From: Candolleomyces eurysporus
Taxonomy: Eukaryota; Basidiomycota; Agaricomycetes; Agaricales; Psathyrellaceae
Assembly: GCA_027579435.1 (NCBI GenBank)
Contig: JANBPK010000927.1
Location: 1 to 64,000 of the forward strand
Direction of reading: 5' to 3'
DNA length: 64,000 nt
The translations under genes were made by a program, and so were the position numbers. The stretch's first letter is position 1. Each line of letters starts with the position of its first letter. Positions 37,201-50,300 of the stretch are shown in pieces. The notes below the pieces were generated by a model that was not told the origin of the DNA, ran no database searches, and worked only from the letters and a program-made list of their open reading frames with translations.

Positions 37201-40200
37201 TGCCAGTCACCAGTCCGGCCTCACTTACGCACTCAAGCAGTCCTTACGTTCTGAAAGATATGCGTACTCTTCCTTAGGGACTCGTGAAGCACCCCAGACT
37301 CTCATCGACCCTTCGTCCCTACTTCACCCCTTGTACACCAACGACAAGAAACGCCTCCACAGCTCCCAAGATGAGGAAGACAGGTCAATTGCCGACAGTT
37401 TGGTCAAATTAAAGCTTCTGGACAAAGCTCTGTCTGCAGACAACATCATAGATCGCATCCAGCATATTGCTTTGAACGCCAGCTTTGAAGACGCCGTCAA
37501 GCTGTTGAATATCATTTACGACCATGGATTCAACTGCCGCTCCCTCGCACTCGACAAATCATCCAGATGGTTACCGACTCAGAAGGAAACCTTGGCCGCC
37601 GCAGCGGAATGTCGGCCAGGGAAAGGCACCACTTCGGAGGAGCTTCACCTGTTCGACAAAGTGCTCGAGCTTGTGCACTCTCGCGCTATGGTTTCCCCTT
37701 CACTGCGGGCCGTCCTTGGCTGGGATGATCCCATTCCAGTGGACGTCCTGCTTGAGCAATTCAGGGAAGTTCTTGACAACCCCGAAGCCGATGTTTACCA
37801 GAGGGTGAAAAACCTCATCAAGGAGCTCAGCAGTAGACGGGATATGGAGCCAGAACACTGGAGCTCGTTGCGCCAACTTTTGGAAAACAGGGAATGGGTG
37901 CCTACGAGCGAGCACACCCTGGTCGAATCCTGGCAGGCCGTGTTTTCGTCGTCATTCCAGGGGGTATACATGGTGGCACCTGATTTGGGCATTATTGGCT
38001 CTGAGAGCCGCGATTTCTTGACGGAGCTCAATTGCTTAGCATCGTGAGTTGCCTTTGTATCAGAAGACTATTGAGGAATCTAACGAAACCCCTTCGCAGC
38101 CCATCGTTTGACACCGTAACCAAAAGATTGTCGCAGCTTAACACGGAACCACCAAGCTCTACCGTCACATCATCAGCAATCGCCGCATTGAGGTTCGCAT
38201 CCTCGCTGGCCTTGACTGAAGCTCAACGTTCACAACTCGTGGTGCCTGACGATCTCGACCACCTTCAGCCGATTCAGGACATCATTTTCAACGATGTTGG
38301 GACACATTCCCTGCTACTACCGCGAAACGAGGTTTGCCTTGCAAGCAGCTCTATCGATGACGCCCTAGCTAGGGCTCTCGGCCTACAACGCTTGGGTCTC
38401 AAGCACGTCCATCTGCAGACACTTGGAGAGGATATGGGCGTTACACCAGCCACGATTGTTGAGAAAACTCTTGCCCAATACACCGAGAAGCAGTTCCTCC
38501 CCGAGTTTCTTGCAAACGCTCAAGACGCTGGCGCATCTAAGCTTATCGTCATTCTCAATGACTACACCCCGGTCGAGGGCAACTTCCTCTCGCCAGATCT
38601 GGGAAAGCTTCACGGTCCTTCGGTCATGGTGTACAACGATAGCGAATTCTCGGAGAACGACTTTGAGGGCATTTGCAAAACTCACATTGGCGGTAAAGTC
38701 GGCAATCCCGATAGTATCGGTCAATTTGGTCTTGGTGCTCTGACAATGTTCCATATCACCGAGGTGAGTGTCACATCTTGACACGGATTATCATAGCCCC
38801 TCAACCTTGGCTTAGTGTGCAGTGATCTATTCTGGGGACAAGGTTCTGTTCCTTGACCCCTCCAAGTCATATCTCCCGATCGCTGGGCGAGCATCTCTGT
38901 TGATGCCGTTGAAGGATCTTGACCGGTAAGTATTTCCATCCTCCTCCCGCATGTCTTCGTCCCTGACCGTTTCTTTTCTAGGTTTTACCCTGGCCATACT
39001 AGCTATCTGAAAGGCCTCGAGTTCTTTGATCCACAGGCATGCCGGGTCGATGGGGTGGGCTCACTTCTACTCAATTAAGATCCATTCGCTGACTTTCTTT
39101 CAGACAATCTTCTTTTTGCCATTACGGTCTCCCTCTTCGACTTCGCAGGGCAAAAAAACACTCTTCCCTACCGTTTATTCAATCGACACCTTCCAACAAA
39201 CCATTCTTCGCCACTTCCACGCAAAAGCCGACGAATGCCTACTATTCATCAAAGTCAATGACATTGAAGCTCAAAAGCGAACATCTGACCAGTCTAACGA
39301 TCGACTTTGGTCGTTAACCGCTTCCCGTACCGAAACAGCATTCGATGGATTGATTGAGACGAGGATATCGATCGATTCCTGCGCCCTCTCCTCCAAGAAA
39401 ACCTCATCGGAGTGGTTGTCAATATCCGCCACGCTTCAAGCGCCTGACGTGCCACAAGAATGCAGGGAAGCCGTTGGGTCGAAGAAAATCAAGGTTGGAT
39501 TGGCCGCGCCGCTCAGCGACGAACATCGACCCCAGTGCAGGTTCTTCTCAATGCTCCCTCTCGCCATTCCCACCACTCTTCCTGTCCATGTGAATGCATC
39601 CTTCAGGATGTCCTCTGATCGACGGCAAATGCGCCTTGACAGCTACGATAACGATGACACCCGATTCAATCGCTGGCTCCTCGAAACGCAAATTCCTCCC
39701 TTGTACCTGGCACTCCTAGAAAGGATCGCCCAAGAACGTGACAATACTAGATGGTGGCCGGGAAATCGCGAGGACGTTTCTCTACCAGAAGATGAAGACG
39801 AAGACCAGATCACAACAGCACATGAAGATGCATTAACGTCAGTCTTGACGGAGTCCCTTTATTCCACTCATCTCCCCAAATCACCACGGAGAGTTTTCTA
39901 CCCCATGTATCCTGGTGGAACCCTCAAGTTTGCCGATGCCATCCTCTATTCCAAAAGGCTTCCTTCTCCGGTGCGGCGCGTAATGGACTGGCTGAGGCCT
40001 CAATCTGTTGTCGAGGTCACTGCAACAGTTAGGTCGCGCCTAAGGAAAGCTGGATCGGTCGCTATCGACCCCTCCTTCATCAGCCAGCTGCTGTTGAACG
40101 ACAACGGAGCAGAGAAGGTTCGGGAACAGTTGGATCGTGACGATTTGGGAAAGTTCTTGGACTGGCTAAGCCAGGGGCAAGGCATTCACCTTCGAGGATT

Positions 40201-42846
40201 GCCCCTCTTGTATCTGGAGAACAAAACATGGGTGAAGTTTGAGACCGAAGGTCGAGTATACTACACCTCGCCCTCCAGTTCAAGACTCGCCAAAGGAGAC
40301 TTCCTCCCCTCCGGTCGTTTTGTTCACCCGGACAAAATGCCACGCCGCTTGTTGGAGACCCTGTCAAGCTCAAACATTCAGGTTGCTGAACTGGATGCAG
40401 TGGGCGTCAAGCAGCTGGTGGAAGAAAAGCTGAGGACATTGGACTCGCAAACAAAGGCATCATGGGTTGAGCGCTTCTGGAGAGTTTATCCGACATTCCC
40501 TGAAGATGGTCTTCTCCAATCCATTGAGAACCTGCCGCTCGTCCCTACACTATCCGGAACGTCCTTCAAATCGTTGAAAGAGTGCAAAGAGAGCGCCTTG
40601 CTCACTGACAAGATCGACAATATCGAGAACACACAGCGCATAGAATGTTTCCGGGATCTTGGCATCGATGTTGTTCCCTTGGACCGCTTTCACTCCTCAC
40701 TGCGTGATGCGTTGCGTCATGAAGACTATTCCCCCCCCAGGCAACCAATTCAGTCACTTCCTTCGCTGTATATCTCCTATCATCGACTCCGCTGTCCGGT
40801 CTTTCAAATCGTGGCCTTTCGATCGAAGAAATAAATTCTCGAGATGGGTTCGAGACAAGATTACGGCCAAAGTCCCAGATGAACACATTCACACTCTTCG
40901 AAAGCTTCCAGTATGGCCGGCTCGAAGGGGCTTGGAGGTTGATTGCCTGTGCTCGGCGAATGAGGTCACGCTCCTACCTTCGAATACCTCTGTCGATGTT
41001 GGTCGCTTCTGCAGAAATTACGTGACCTCACACGAAAAAGCCTCACACCTACGGCTGCAGAGGCTGACCCTGACTCAACTGTACCGCGTCCTCGATCTCC
41101 CACATCAGCTTCTCCCAGGAGAAGATGAAAGGATTTATTATAACCTGCTCACGTTGTTCCTCAATCACAACAACCGGGACATGCGAAGGATCCAGGTTCC
41201 AAACGCAGCCCGCGTGATGGTTTATTGCGACAATCTCTTTGAACGCACCCCCTTCTTTATTGCCGCTTTTGGGGAGTCTTCCGACCGCTTTCTTCTTCGA
41301 TCGTTCAATTCGTTCGCTTCTGGGCTGTACTCCAGGGGTTTGAAACGCCAAACAGATCTCGATCTCGACCTCTTTTCCGAGTGTGCCCACACCTTTCAGG
41401 ACGAGTATGGCAGGGTTCTCCAGGCTGATGCCCCTCTTGACCGTGAGAGGGTGCAGCGGGCTGGGATCGTTTTTCAGACATATTGTGAAACCCTCCCAGT
41501 CTATGTCCCTTCCAATCAGGCAGGAGGGTGGCAAACCCTGGACGACATTCGCTTCATCCCACGGAACATGTCTGAAGGAAGGCAATACATGTCCCGGGAA
41601 ATCGAGCTTCCAGAATCGATTCGAAATCTACCTCAGCTTGTTTCCCCGAGACAGGTCGTTCGGAACGAATTTCACGGCATCGCTTGGACGCAGCGGGTAC
41701 CAATAACCTTACAGCATGAACCACTCAAACGGTTATCAATGGTCTTCCCAGATTTTGGCACACCGTCTGCCAATGAAGTAGTGAGTCACTGCATACATTA
41801 ACTCGATTCCGCTGCTCTAATACATCACACTTTGCCAGGTTGCACATCTGAAAGAACTCGCTCGCCTTTCGCTTTCTCATGGATCAGTCGTGTTACCCGA
41901 CCTCAAAGCAACATACGAGTGGCTCAACGAACACACCTCGTACCTCGGATCCCTCAGGCCGGAGCTCCAAGAGAGCCGTATCTTTTTGAATGTCGACGAT
42001 CCGAGTTCGGAGGCCTGGAGATGGTCTACTGCGCGCCAAATGGCGTTTGGAACTCGCGACGTCGGCCAGATCCAAGGAGTCCGTCAATTCCTCTCATCTT
42101 TCCCTGACCTTCTCAAGGCTGCAGGAGTGCTCGAAGCTTTCTATCCACCAATAGACGTGCGTATCCCAGATGAGCGGGACCTCCTCAACCAATACAGAAA
42201 TGGATTCTCGAAACTGCGGACCATGAACCGATTCGTGGACGTCATCTTCACTCCTGAAGAAGAAGACTCAAGTCCGGGCGTCACGGACGCTTGCCTCCCT
42301 CTGCTGTGTGGACATCGCACATTCCTCTCAGTCTGCAATCCCCATTTCGAGGATAGGTTCACTGGAGGCTATGCAGATAGCCAGGGAGACCAGACATCTG
42401 ATAACGGCCTACTCAATATATCCCTGCCAGCTTCAAGTTTCGCGATCAAGACTGCACTAGGTAACAATATCCCTCCTTTACTTCGCTTTGCTCTTCGCTT
42501 TGCTCTTCGCTGATCATGAACCTCAGACTACCTCTACACCGGCCAGGTCCTTGACAGGGAGGAACCGATTGAATTGGAGGATCTGTTGCAAACACTCGAA
42601 CTGTCTGGTTACCTTCAAATCGATGGCTTATTCCATCTGGCTCAGCGAGAAGTAGTAGAACGGCAGCTAGTGGACCCTCTCAACTTCCCCGATGGTGAGT
42701 GGGCATCCGGCCAACGTCACGGTTATGAAACTAAACCACCTGCAGTGCGACACCGGGCCGCAGCCATTGACGCAGACGCTTTGACACAATGGTGCGATAA
42801 GTATGAGACGAGGAACCGTGAATATATCCGTGTCACTACTGGATGA
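34295..42846 (+). CDS. Giant sacsin-like double GHKL-ATPase with BTB domain, copy 1
   Basis: Thirteen exons: 34295-34432, 34488-34654, 34704-34746, 34803-35575, 35632-36055, 36106-38043, 38100-38763, 38816-38925, 38982-39054, 39104-41780, 41839-42460, 42527-42694, 42746-42846. The frame breaks at an N (36559) and at a C8 run (about 40727-40734). Dropping one base at each gives 7896 nt (2631 aa), collinear with copy 2. Domains: sacsin repeat 1 with an Hsp90/GHKL ATP site (N-box 'REILQNSDDAKAT', G-box 'GKFGIGIRS'); sacsin repeat 2 ('PEFLANAQDAGAS' and 'GQFGLGALTMFH'); sacsin-type segments such as 'LPVHVNASFRMSSDRRQ'; C-terminal BTB/POZ (about 42220-42690, 'VDVIF', 'CGHRTFLSVCNPHFEDRF', 'DYLYTGQ'). 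Human sacsin instead ends in J and HEPN domains. The role is likely ATP-dependent folding control with a possible Cullin-3 link (inference). Confidence 0.85.
36559..36559. other. Spurious base N in copy 1
   Basis: The N follows a G5 run (GGGGGNCTACTG). Deleting it restores 'PRGLLLPKLASEYVLPCAGG', matching copy 2 over the same stretch. Confidence 0.85.
40727..40734 (+). other. C8 run with apparent one-base insertion in copy 1
   Basis: Seven C instead of eight continue the frame as 'DYSPPGNQFSHFLRC', as in copy 2 ('DYSLPGAQFDRFLRC'). Either an assembly error or a fresh frameshift. Confidence 0.75.
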
Positions 42847-44332
42847 AATGCTATGCTCAACTGAACGATGTACATGATACCAGATTCCGTATTTTTCTGA
42901 CATGCCTTGTATTTGTAGTCTGATAATTCTAACTTCAATGTCCGTCCACAGTTCTAGTCTTCTTCCCGGATTTGGCGGGCTCGAGCAGTCAGCACAGGTA
43001 CTGGTACGTACCGAAGGTATATACGTACCAAATCCTAGCCTGGCCATACCTTGCTACTCTTGGACACGTTAAACTGGACGCGTTGAAATCAAGCGACTAC
43101 GTTTACCGATAGTGTCGAGGGCATTTGAGATACCCCGGAAAGAATTCGGTGGCCTGAGCGTTGAAAGCGAGCATGATGCAGAATTGGCCAATTATCTTCT
43201 CTCGTATGCGACGCACCTGATTGTAGATGAGATGATTCTCATACACGAGAAATCTGGAATGAGGAGAATGTCAGGCAGATGAGAGTTGCAAAACCCTTGT
43301 ATGAGTCGTTCACACCTGTCGAGCTTTAGTAATTTCGGGGAGCGATCCTGGCCAACACGGCCAACGAACAGCGCCGGGCCATGACCACCAACGACAGTTA
43401 GCAGTATTGTGGGCAGCAAGCATGAGCAGTAACGAGCAGCACCAGCTAATATGCACCGACAAGAGTCAGCGATATGAACCAGGCAACGAGCACGAGCAAA
43501 AGGAGCAAGCACCGGGCAACGGGCATGAGTAAAATTAATGGAAACCATAGCCACCCCCAATTTGACGGATGGGGCACGTCGGATACGCTCCTACCCCGTT
43601 GAAGGCCAGTGTGTGGCTGTTAAATCGGTCGCAGAGAAATGTCGAAAGCTGGATATTAATCTGAGCTAGTTGCATGAGAAGTGCTGGCCGTCATCCTCCC
43701 CGGTGTCAAGGTCACACTGGTAGACGTCCTTTGGCAACTTGATAGTCAAACATCGAAAGGTAGGTCTGAATGTGCAGGATTACATGACCTCCTGCAATGG
43801 CGTATGGATGCTCCCCGTGTTGTATTCATCGCAAGTACAAGGAATGGAGATGGAGGTTGACTGCGACGAACAGCAAGGCGACCGTGGCAACCGATATCGG
43901 GCAGCAATAATATGATCGCCGCCATGTATGCGTTGTTCAGCCGCCACCATGAATGCCCAGTGCCCAAGCCTCAAGTTCCTGAGCAATCCCCGAGCCTCAT
44001 TTGTTTTCTTTGTTCTGTACGGGTGGCTCTTCGTATGTCAGGGTGAATTTTTCCATCAACCTGGCCTTGTTCTGTGTGCGACGGCAATGCAGGAAATCCA
44101 AGGATTGTAGGTCCAACGAGTGACCCGTTTTCTACCTTTTCGACGCTGATTGACTCGGTTTCACTACAATTAGATTAATTAACAGCTGCGCATGTTCCGA
44201 AACCAGTACAAGGCATACATTTCAGTGCTCTGCTTATGTGCTCAAGGCGCTTGCTCGAACACGAGGAAACCTTCTTTGTCAGAATCCATATAAAGGGCTC
44301 ATACCGCTCCTTCGATCGCTCAGAAACCTACC
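42847..44332. repeat. Duplicated spacer between copies 1 and 2
   Basis: The start (GAACGATGTACAT-ATACCAGATTCCGTATTTT) matches the start of the next spacer at 52884. A block at 43108-43200 (GATAGTGTCGAGG...TTGAAAGCGA-CATGATGC) recurs at 53808-53902, and the last 500 bp match the flank before copy 1. Around 43390-43530 a degenerate GAGCA/GGGCA short repeat occurs. No gene is supported. Confidence 0.7.
44289..44295 (+). promoter_or_regulatory. TATA box, sacsin-like copy 2
   Basis: TATAAAG lies 44 bp before the ATG at 44333, in the same place as in copy 1. Confidence 0.6.
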
Positions 44333-47300
44333 ATGACGACCTCTTCAGCGTTTGGAGAGAACGTCGACCGCCTAGGTTCGATTCGCTCCATATTGGACAA
44401 TTACCCGTTCTCTGCCGGATTGCTTCGAGAAATCCTTCAGAACTCTGATGACGCGAAAGCCACACTGCAGGTGCGGTGCCCTTTCATGTTGATCGATAAC
44501 GACGCTGACACTCACTGAACGATAGACGTTCCTGTTGGACTGTCGAAAGCACCCAGCTGAGAGAATCTGCGATCCAAGTATCGCTGACACTCAAGGACCA
44601 GCATTGCTCGCGTTCAACAACGCAAAGTTTCTTCAAGAAGACTGGGTTGCTCTTCAGAATATCAGTAAATCCTCCAAAAGGGAGGACACATCGTGAGTCT
44701 GAACTAGGATTCCTCTCCTCTATACTCAGATCTAATGGTCATCCTAGTAAGATAGGAAAGTTCGGTATCGGCATCCGATCCTGCTACCATGTAAGTCTCA
44801 CTCGCATACCGTTCAGAGTAACATGTTGATTGTTGACGCTGCCGATAGGTCACCGACTTCCTTCAAATCTTATCCGGAGAGGATCTTGTTATCTTTGATC
44901 CCCAGTCTTCTTTCAACGTTGATGGCGGCGCTCGCTTTCCTTTTAAGCCAGAGACCATCGAACCCATTCGCGATCATCTCCAAGCCTTTGAATACTTCCT
45001 CCCGACCAACTGGAATGGCGAAGCCTTCGATGGCACAGTCGTTCGTCTGCCCTTGAGGACGAAACCGGGGGAGCTGCGAGAGAAGATCGTCTCGCCTGAA
45101 GAAGTCAAGCAACTCTTTCAGGAGTTCATCGGGAAAGAGCTCAGCATCGCAATGCTTTTCTTGCAACATCTCCGGTCCATTGAATTCATTATCATTGATG
45201 AAGCAGGACGCGTCCAGAAGATAGCCTGTTGCACTGTCGAAATTGCTGGTCAGTTATCAGACGGTGTTTGCAAACAGGTGGTCAGCGTTCAAAGTACGGA
45301 AGCAAGCGTCAAGGAGGAATGGCTAGTGATGCACCAATCTTTCGCGAAGGAAGAAGTATTGAGGTTGCTCTCCAATCGTGTAGACTCATTCAGCGAGAAT
45401 GTGTTGAAGAAGCACAAGCTACGTGCTGACGTCGGCCTTGCCTTCCCGCTGAGCCACACTCGAAATATCGAGGCCGACATCGGCCATTTGTTCACCTTCC
45501 TGCGTCTCCCCATTAAGACGGGATTCCCGGCTCATATACACTCCCTCTTCTCGCTCACACCTTCGAGGCAGAACCTGCGTCCTCATGGCGAAAACGGGAT
45601 CGTGAAAGGGTCTGACGACTAGTAAGTGTATGATGGATTGACACGGAAGCAATTCTCATGATATCTTTCCTTTTCAGCATCCTCATAGAATGGAACAAGC
45701 TGTTGTTCGACGTCTTTATTCCTCGTGCATGGACCCACCTCCTGAAGACCATCACAATACACTCTCCAACCGCTCCAATCTTTTCTGCTTGGCCCGTCGC
45801 GCAGCATTTCACGGAATCTGACAGTGCCTATTGGGCGTCGTTCCCTAGGAATGTGCTGAATACCGTTCTTGAAGAAGATGCGACTGTATGGCCAGTCACG
45901 CAGAACGGCTACAAGCGGCTCCAAGAGGTGTTCGTTGCCCGCCCCAGCACGAGCGATGAGGTGATCCAAGCTCTCGCCGATACAGGCATGAGTGTCTGTC
46001 GTCCCCCCGACCACCTCTTCCGCATGATAGAGGCATTGCCTAAATGGAACCATCGCATCCTGACTCCAGAACGCGCATCGACCACACTTAAGGTATGATT
46101 CATATTCCTTGTCATTGACCTTGCTTCTGATTGTCTCGACAGGACAACTTCACCTCGAATCTCCTCAACGCTCCAGCCGGACGACGAGCTACCATCCTTC
46201 AATACTTGCTTTCTTCGAACAACATCCGGAACGTAGTCGGACTCCCAATCATCCCAACCGTTTCAGGAAGCTTCGTTGCCCTCGCTCAACAGGGTACCAC
46301 TTCAAACATCCACACTCTTCTTGAAGCCGCCGATATTGGAGTTTTTCGACCATGCGATGACAACGCCATTTTCATCGACGATCTCCCATCTCCAGCCGTA
46401 TCCCTGTTTAGGCAGCAGGCCCCTCGTACTCTGAACGTCAAATGGCTCGACCCCGATCAAGTTGTTAGGTACCTCGCCCTACACCCAACTCGGCGTGGCC
46501 TGGGGCTTTCACAGACCGAAGCAGATGGCGCCGCAGTCACCTTTCTCACCAGCTTCTGGGTTTGGTTTGATAGCTGGGGTAGCCGTTCATCGTTGCTCCC
46601 AAAGCTCGAGTACGAGTACTTGCTGCCATGCGCTGGTGGTTTGAGGCGAGCCATCCGAAGTCAACCAGTGTTTGATGCGGCAGGGATCCAAGCCTTGTCG
46701 GCCTGCCTGTCTGGATTTGGAGTCCCATTCCTCTCGAACACCCTTGGATCGGGAGCAAGGACCGTCCTAACGAAATATGGTTTCTTGAAGTCAGCAACCG
46801 ATATGCACGTCCTCCTTGATGCAATGGGAACCTTTGCGGGATCCGTGTCGGATCAGAACGTCCAGCTCCTCTTCAACCATTTCAACCAGTACATGGTCAA
46901 TTCAACGACGTATTCCTTCTCCGAGAGGCAGAAGACGGCTTTCAGGCGGTTGCCAATCTTCCCGATCGTCGAGTATGATCCTAACACCTCGGTGCGTCGC
47001 AGGCGGACAGCCGCCAATGGGTTGGTGGTATATGGCGTGTGGTCATTCGAGCTGTTGCCGGAGTTACCCAACACCGTTTTTGTGGATGTCAACGTTCTCG
47101 ACCAGAGGCTCCTCCCTTTGTTGAACGAAACGCAGCCTCGCCCTGTGTCGGACATGGAGATATTGGGTCTCAGCGTCAAGAGGCTCGACCAGCAACCGAA
47201 GAACCTCCTTGCACGCATGCTTCAGCACGTTGTCAGTTACCAGTATCGCCTCACTTCCCAACTTCAGCAGTCTCTGCGTTCCGAACCATATGCGTATTCC

Positions 47301-50300
47301 TCGCTAGGGACTCGGCAAGCACCCCAAACTCTCATCGATCCTTCGTCCCCACTCTACTTCCTGTACGCCAACGACAAACAACGCGTCCATAGCCTCCAAG
47401 ATCAAGAAGAACGGTCGATTGCTGATAGCCTTGCTAGATTAGGTTTTCTGGACAAAGCACTGTCTGCAAGCAACATCACAGATCGCATTCGCCATATCGC
47501 ATCGACCGGAGCCTTCGAAAACGCCGTCAAGCTCCTGAATATCATTTACCAGCACGGGTTCAACTGCCACCATCTCTCACTCGACAGATCAGTCAGATGG
47601 TTACCGACTCAGAAGGGATTTTTGGTCACCGCAGCGGAATGTCGCCCAGGAAAGGGTACGACTTCGGAAGAGCTTCACCTGTTCGACAAGGTGCTCGAGC
47701 TCGTGCACTCCGATGCTATGATTTCCACATCGTTACGGACGGTCCTCGGATGGGACGATCCCATTCCTGTGGACGTCCTGCTTAGGCAATTCAGGGAGGT
47801 TCTCGACCACCGTGAAACCGATGTTTATCACAGGGTGAAAAATCTCATCAAAGCGCTCAGTAGCAGACGACTGTCCTTGACAGGAGCGCATTGGAACTCT
47901 GTGCGGCAACTTTTGGAGAACAGGGAATGGGTGCCTACCAACGAGTACACTCTGGTTGAAACCTGGCAGGCCGTGTTTTCGTCGTCATTCCGGGGGATAT
48001 ACATGGTGGCGCCTGATCTGAGCAGGACGGGCTCGGACAGCCGGAATTTCTTGACGAATTTGAACTGCTTACCAGCGTGAGTCATTACGGTGTCGAATGG
48101 CTATTGAAGAATCTAACGAGACGCTTTTGCAGTCCATCGTTTGAAACTGTAACCAAAAGATTGTCACAGCTTCGCACTGAGCCACCAAGCAAGACTGTCA
48201 CATCATCGGCGATCGCCACATTGAAGTTTGCGGTCTCGCTGACCTTGACCGAAGACCAACGTTCGCAACTCTTGGTGCCTGACGATCTCCACCGCCTTCA
48301 GCCTATTCAGGACGTCCTTTTCAACGATGTTGGGGCACACTCCCTGTTACTCCCGCGAAACGAAGTTTGCCTTGCAAGCAGCTCTATCGACGACGCCCTA
48401 GCTAGGGCTCTCGGGCTGCAACGCTTGGGTCTCAAGCACGTCCACCTGCAGACACTCGGGGAGGATATGGGTGTTACACCTGCCACTATTGTTGAGAAGA
48501 CTCTTGCCCAGTACACCGAGAAGCAGTTCCTCCCTGAATTTCTCGCAAATGCTCAAGACGCCAACGCATCCAAGCTTATGGTCATTCTCAACAACTACGT
48601 CTCAGTCGAAGGCAACTTCCTTTCCCCAGCTCTGGAGAGGCTTCACGACGGCCCCTCGGTCATGGTGTATAACGACAGCGAATTCTCGGATAAAGACTTT
48701 GAGGGCATTTGCAAAACTCATATCGGCGGTAAGGTCGACAATCCCGATAGCATCGGGCAGTTTGGTCTTGGTGCTTTGACAATGTTCCACATAACTGAAG
48801 TGAGTTCGACCTTCGCAAGAATTATTATGCAGTCCATTTAACATTGGTTTAGTGCGCAGTGATCTATTCCGGGGACAAGGTACTGTTCCTGGACCCCTCC
48901 AAATCACATCTGCCAATCGCTGGACGAGCCTCTATGCTGATGCCGTTGAAGGATATTGACCTGTACGTGCTTGTTTCTTGACCTGGCATGTCCTCATCGC
49001 TGACCCCGACCTCCTTTCCTAGGGTGTACCCTGGCCACACTAGCCATTTAAAAGGTCTGGATTTCTTTGATCCAAAGGCGTGCCGTGTCAACGGGGTTAG
49101 CTCTCTTTCTACTCTATTGAGTTTCGTTCGCTAATCTCCCCTCAGACGATCTTCTTCCTACCACTGCGATCCTTTTCATCGACTCCGCAGGGCAAAAAGC
49201 CATTCGTCCCCACCGTTTATACAACCTCCACGTTTCAGCGAACCATTCTTGACGACTTCCGTAGCAAGGCTGACGAGTGCTTGTTATTCATCAAGGTCAA
49301 CAACATTGAGGCCCGGCTACGGACATCTGCCCAATCTAGCATTCTCCTTTGGTCGTTGATCGCTCGCCGTACAGAAGCAGCGTTCGATGGATTAATCGAG
49401 ACGAAGATATGGATTGATTCCTGCGCTCCCTCCCACCCGAAGGCGTCATCGGAATGGTTGACAATGTCGGACAGATTCCAAGCATCTGACGTACCATCGG
49501 AATATAGGGCAGGCGTTAAGTCGAAGGGCATTAAGGTGGGGCTGGCTGCGCTCCTTAGCGACGGACATCGAACCCAGTCCAGATTCTTTTCAACACTTCC
49601 TCTCGCCATTCTCACCACTCTTCCTGTTCACGTCAACGCATCCTTCAGGATGTCCTCCGATCGACGACAAATCCGCCTTGACAGCTATGATAACGACGAA
49701 ACCCGGTTCAACCGTTGGCTCCTCAAGATGCGAATTCCTCCCTTATATCTAGCGCTCTTGGAACGGATCGCCCAAGAACGTGACAATGCTAGATGGTGGC
49801 CGGGAACTCGTGTGGACATATCCTCTCCAGGAGACGAAGACGAAGATCATATCACAACAGCAAATGAAGATGCACTGACGTCAATCTTGACGGAGTCGTT
49901 CTATACCACTCATCTTCCCGCATCATCACGCAGCATCTTTTCCTCGATGTACTCCGGCGAAAGCTTCAAGCGCTCGGATGCTATCCTCTATTCCACTACC
50001 CCTCCTTCTCCAGTGCGGCGCGTACTCGATATGATGAAGCCCAAATCTATCGTCAAGCCTACCGCACAGATTAGGCTGCGCCTAAGGAAGGCCGGATTGG
50101 CCGTTGTCGGTCCCGTCTTCGTCAGCCAGCTGTTGCTGAACAACAGGGGAGCAGAGAGGGTTCGGGAAGAGTTGGGCGATGACGGATTGGCAGATCTCCT
50201 GGTCTGGTTAAGCAAGGAAGAAGGTATCCATCTCCAAGGATTGCCACTCTTGCGCCTGGAAAACAAGACATGGGCCAAGTTCGAAACTGGAGGTCAAGTT

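Noticed and set aside
34295..42846. Copy 1 of the sacsin-like array as a pseudogene
   Set aside because: Only two breaks exist, an N and a C8 run, and removing one base at each restores full collinearity with copy 2 at 7896 nt.
43390..43530. Possible CRISPR-like or satellite array
   Set aside because: The GAGCA/GGGCA echoes are short, irregular and have no constant spacer; the genome is eukaryotic.
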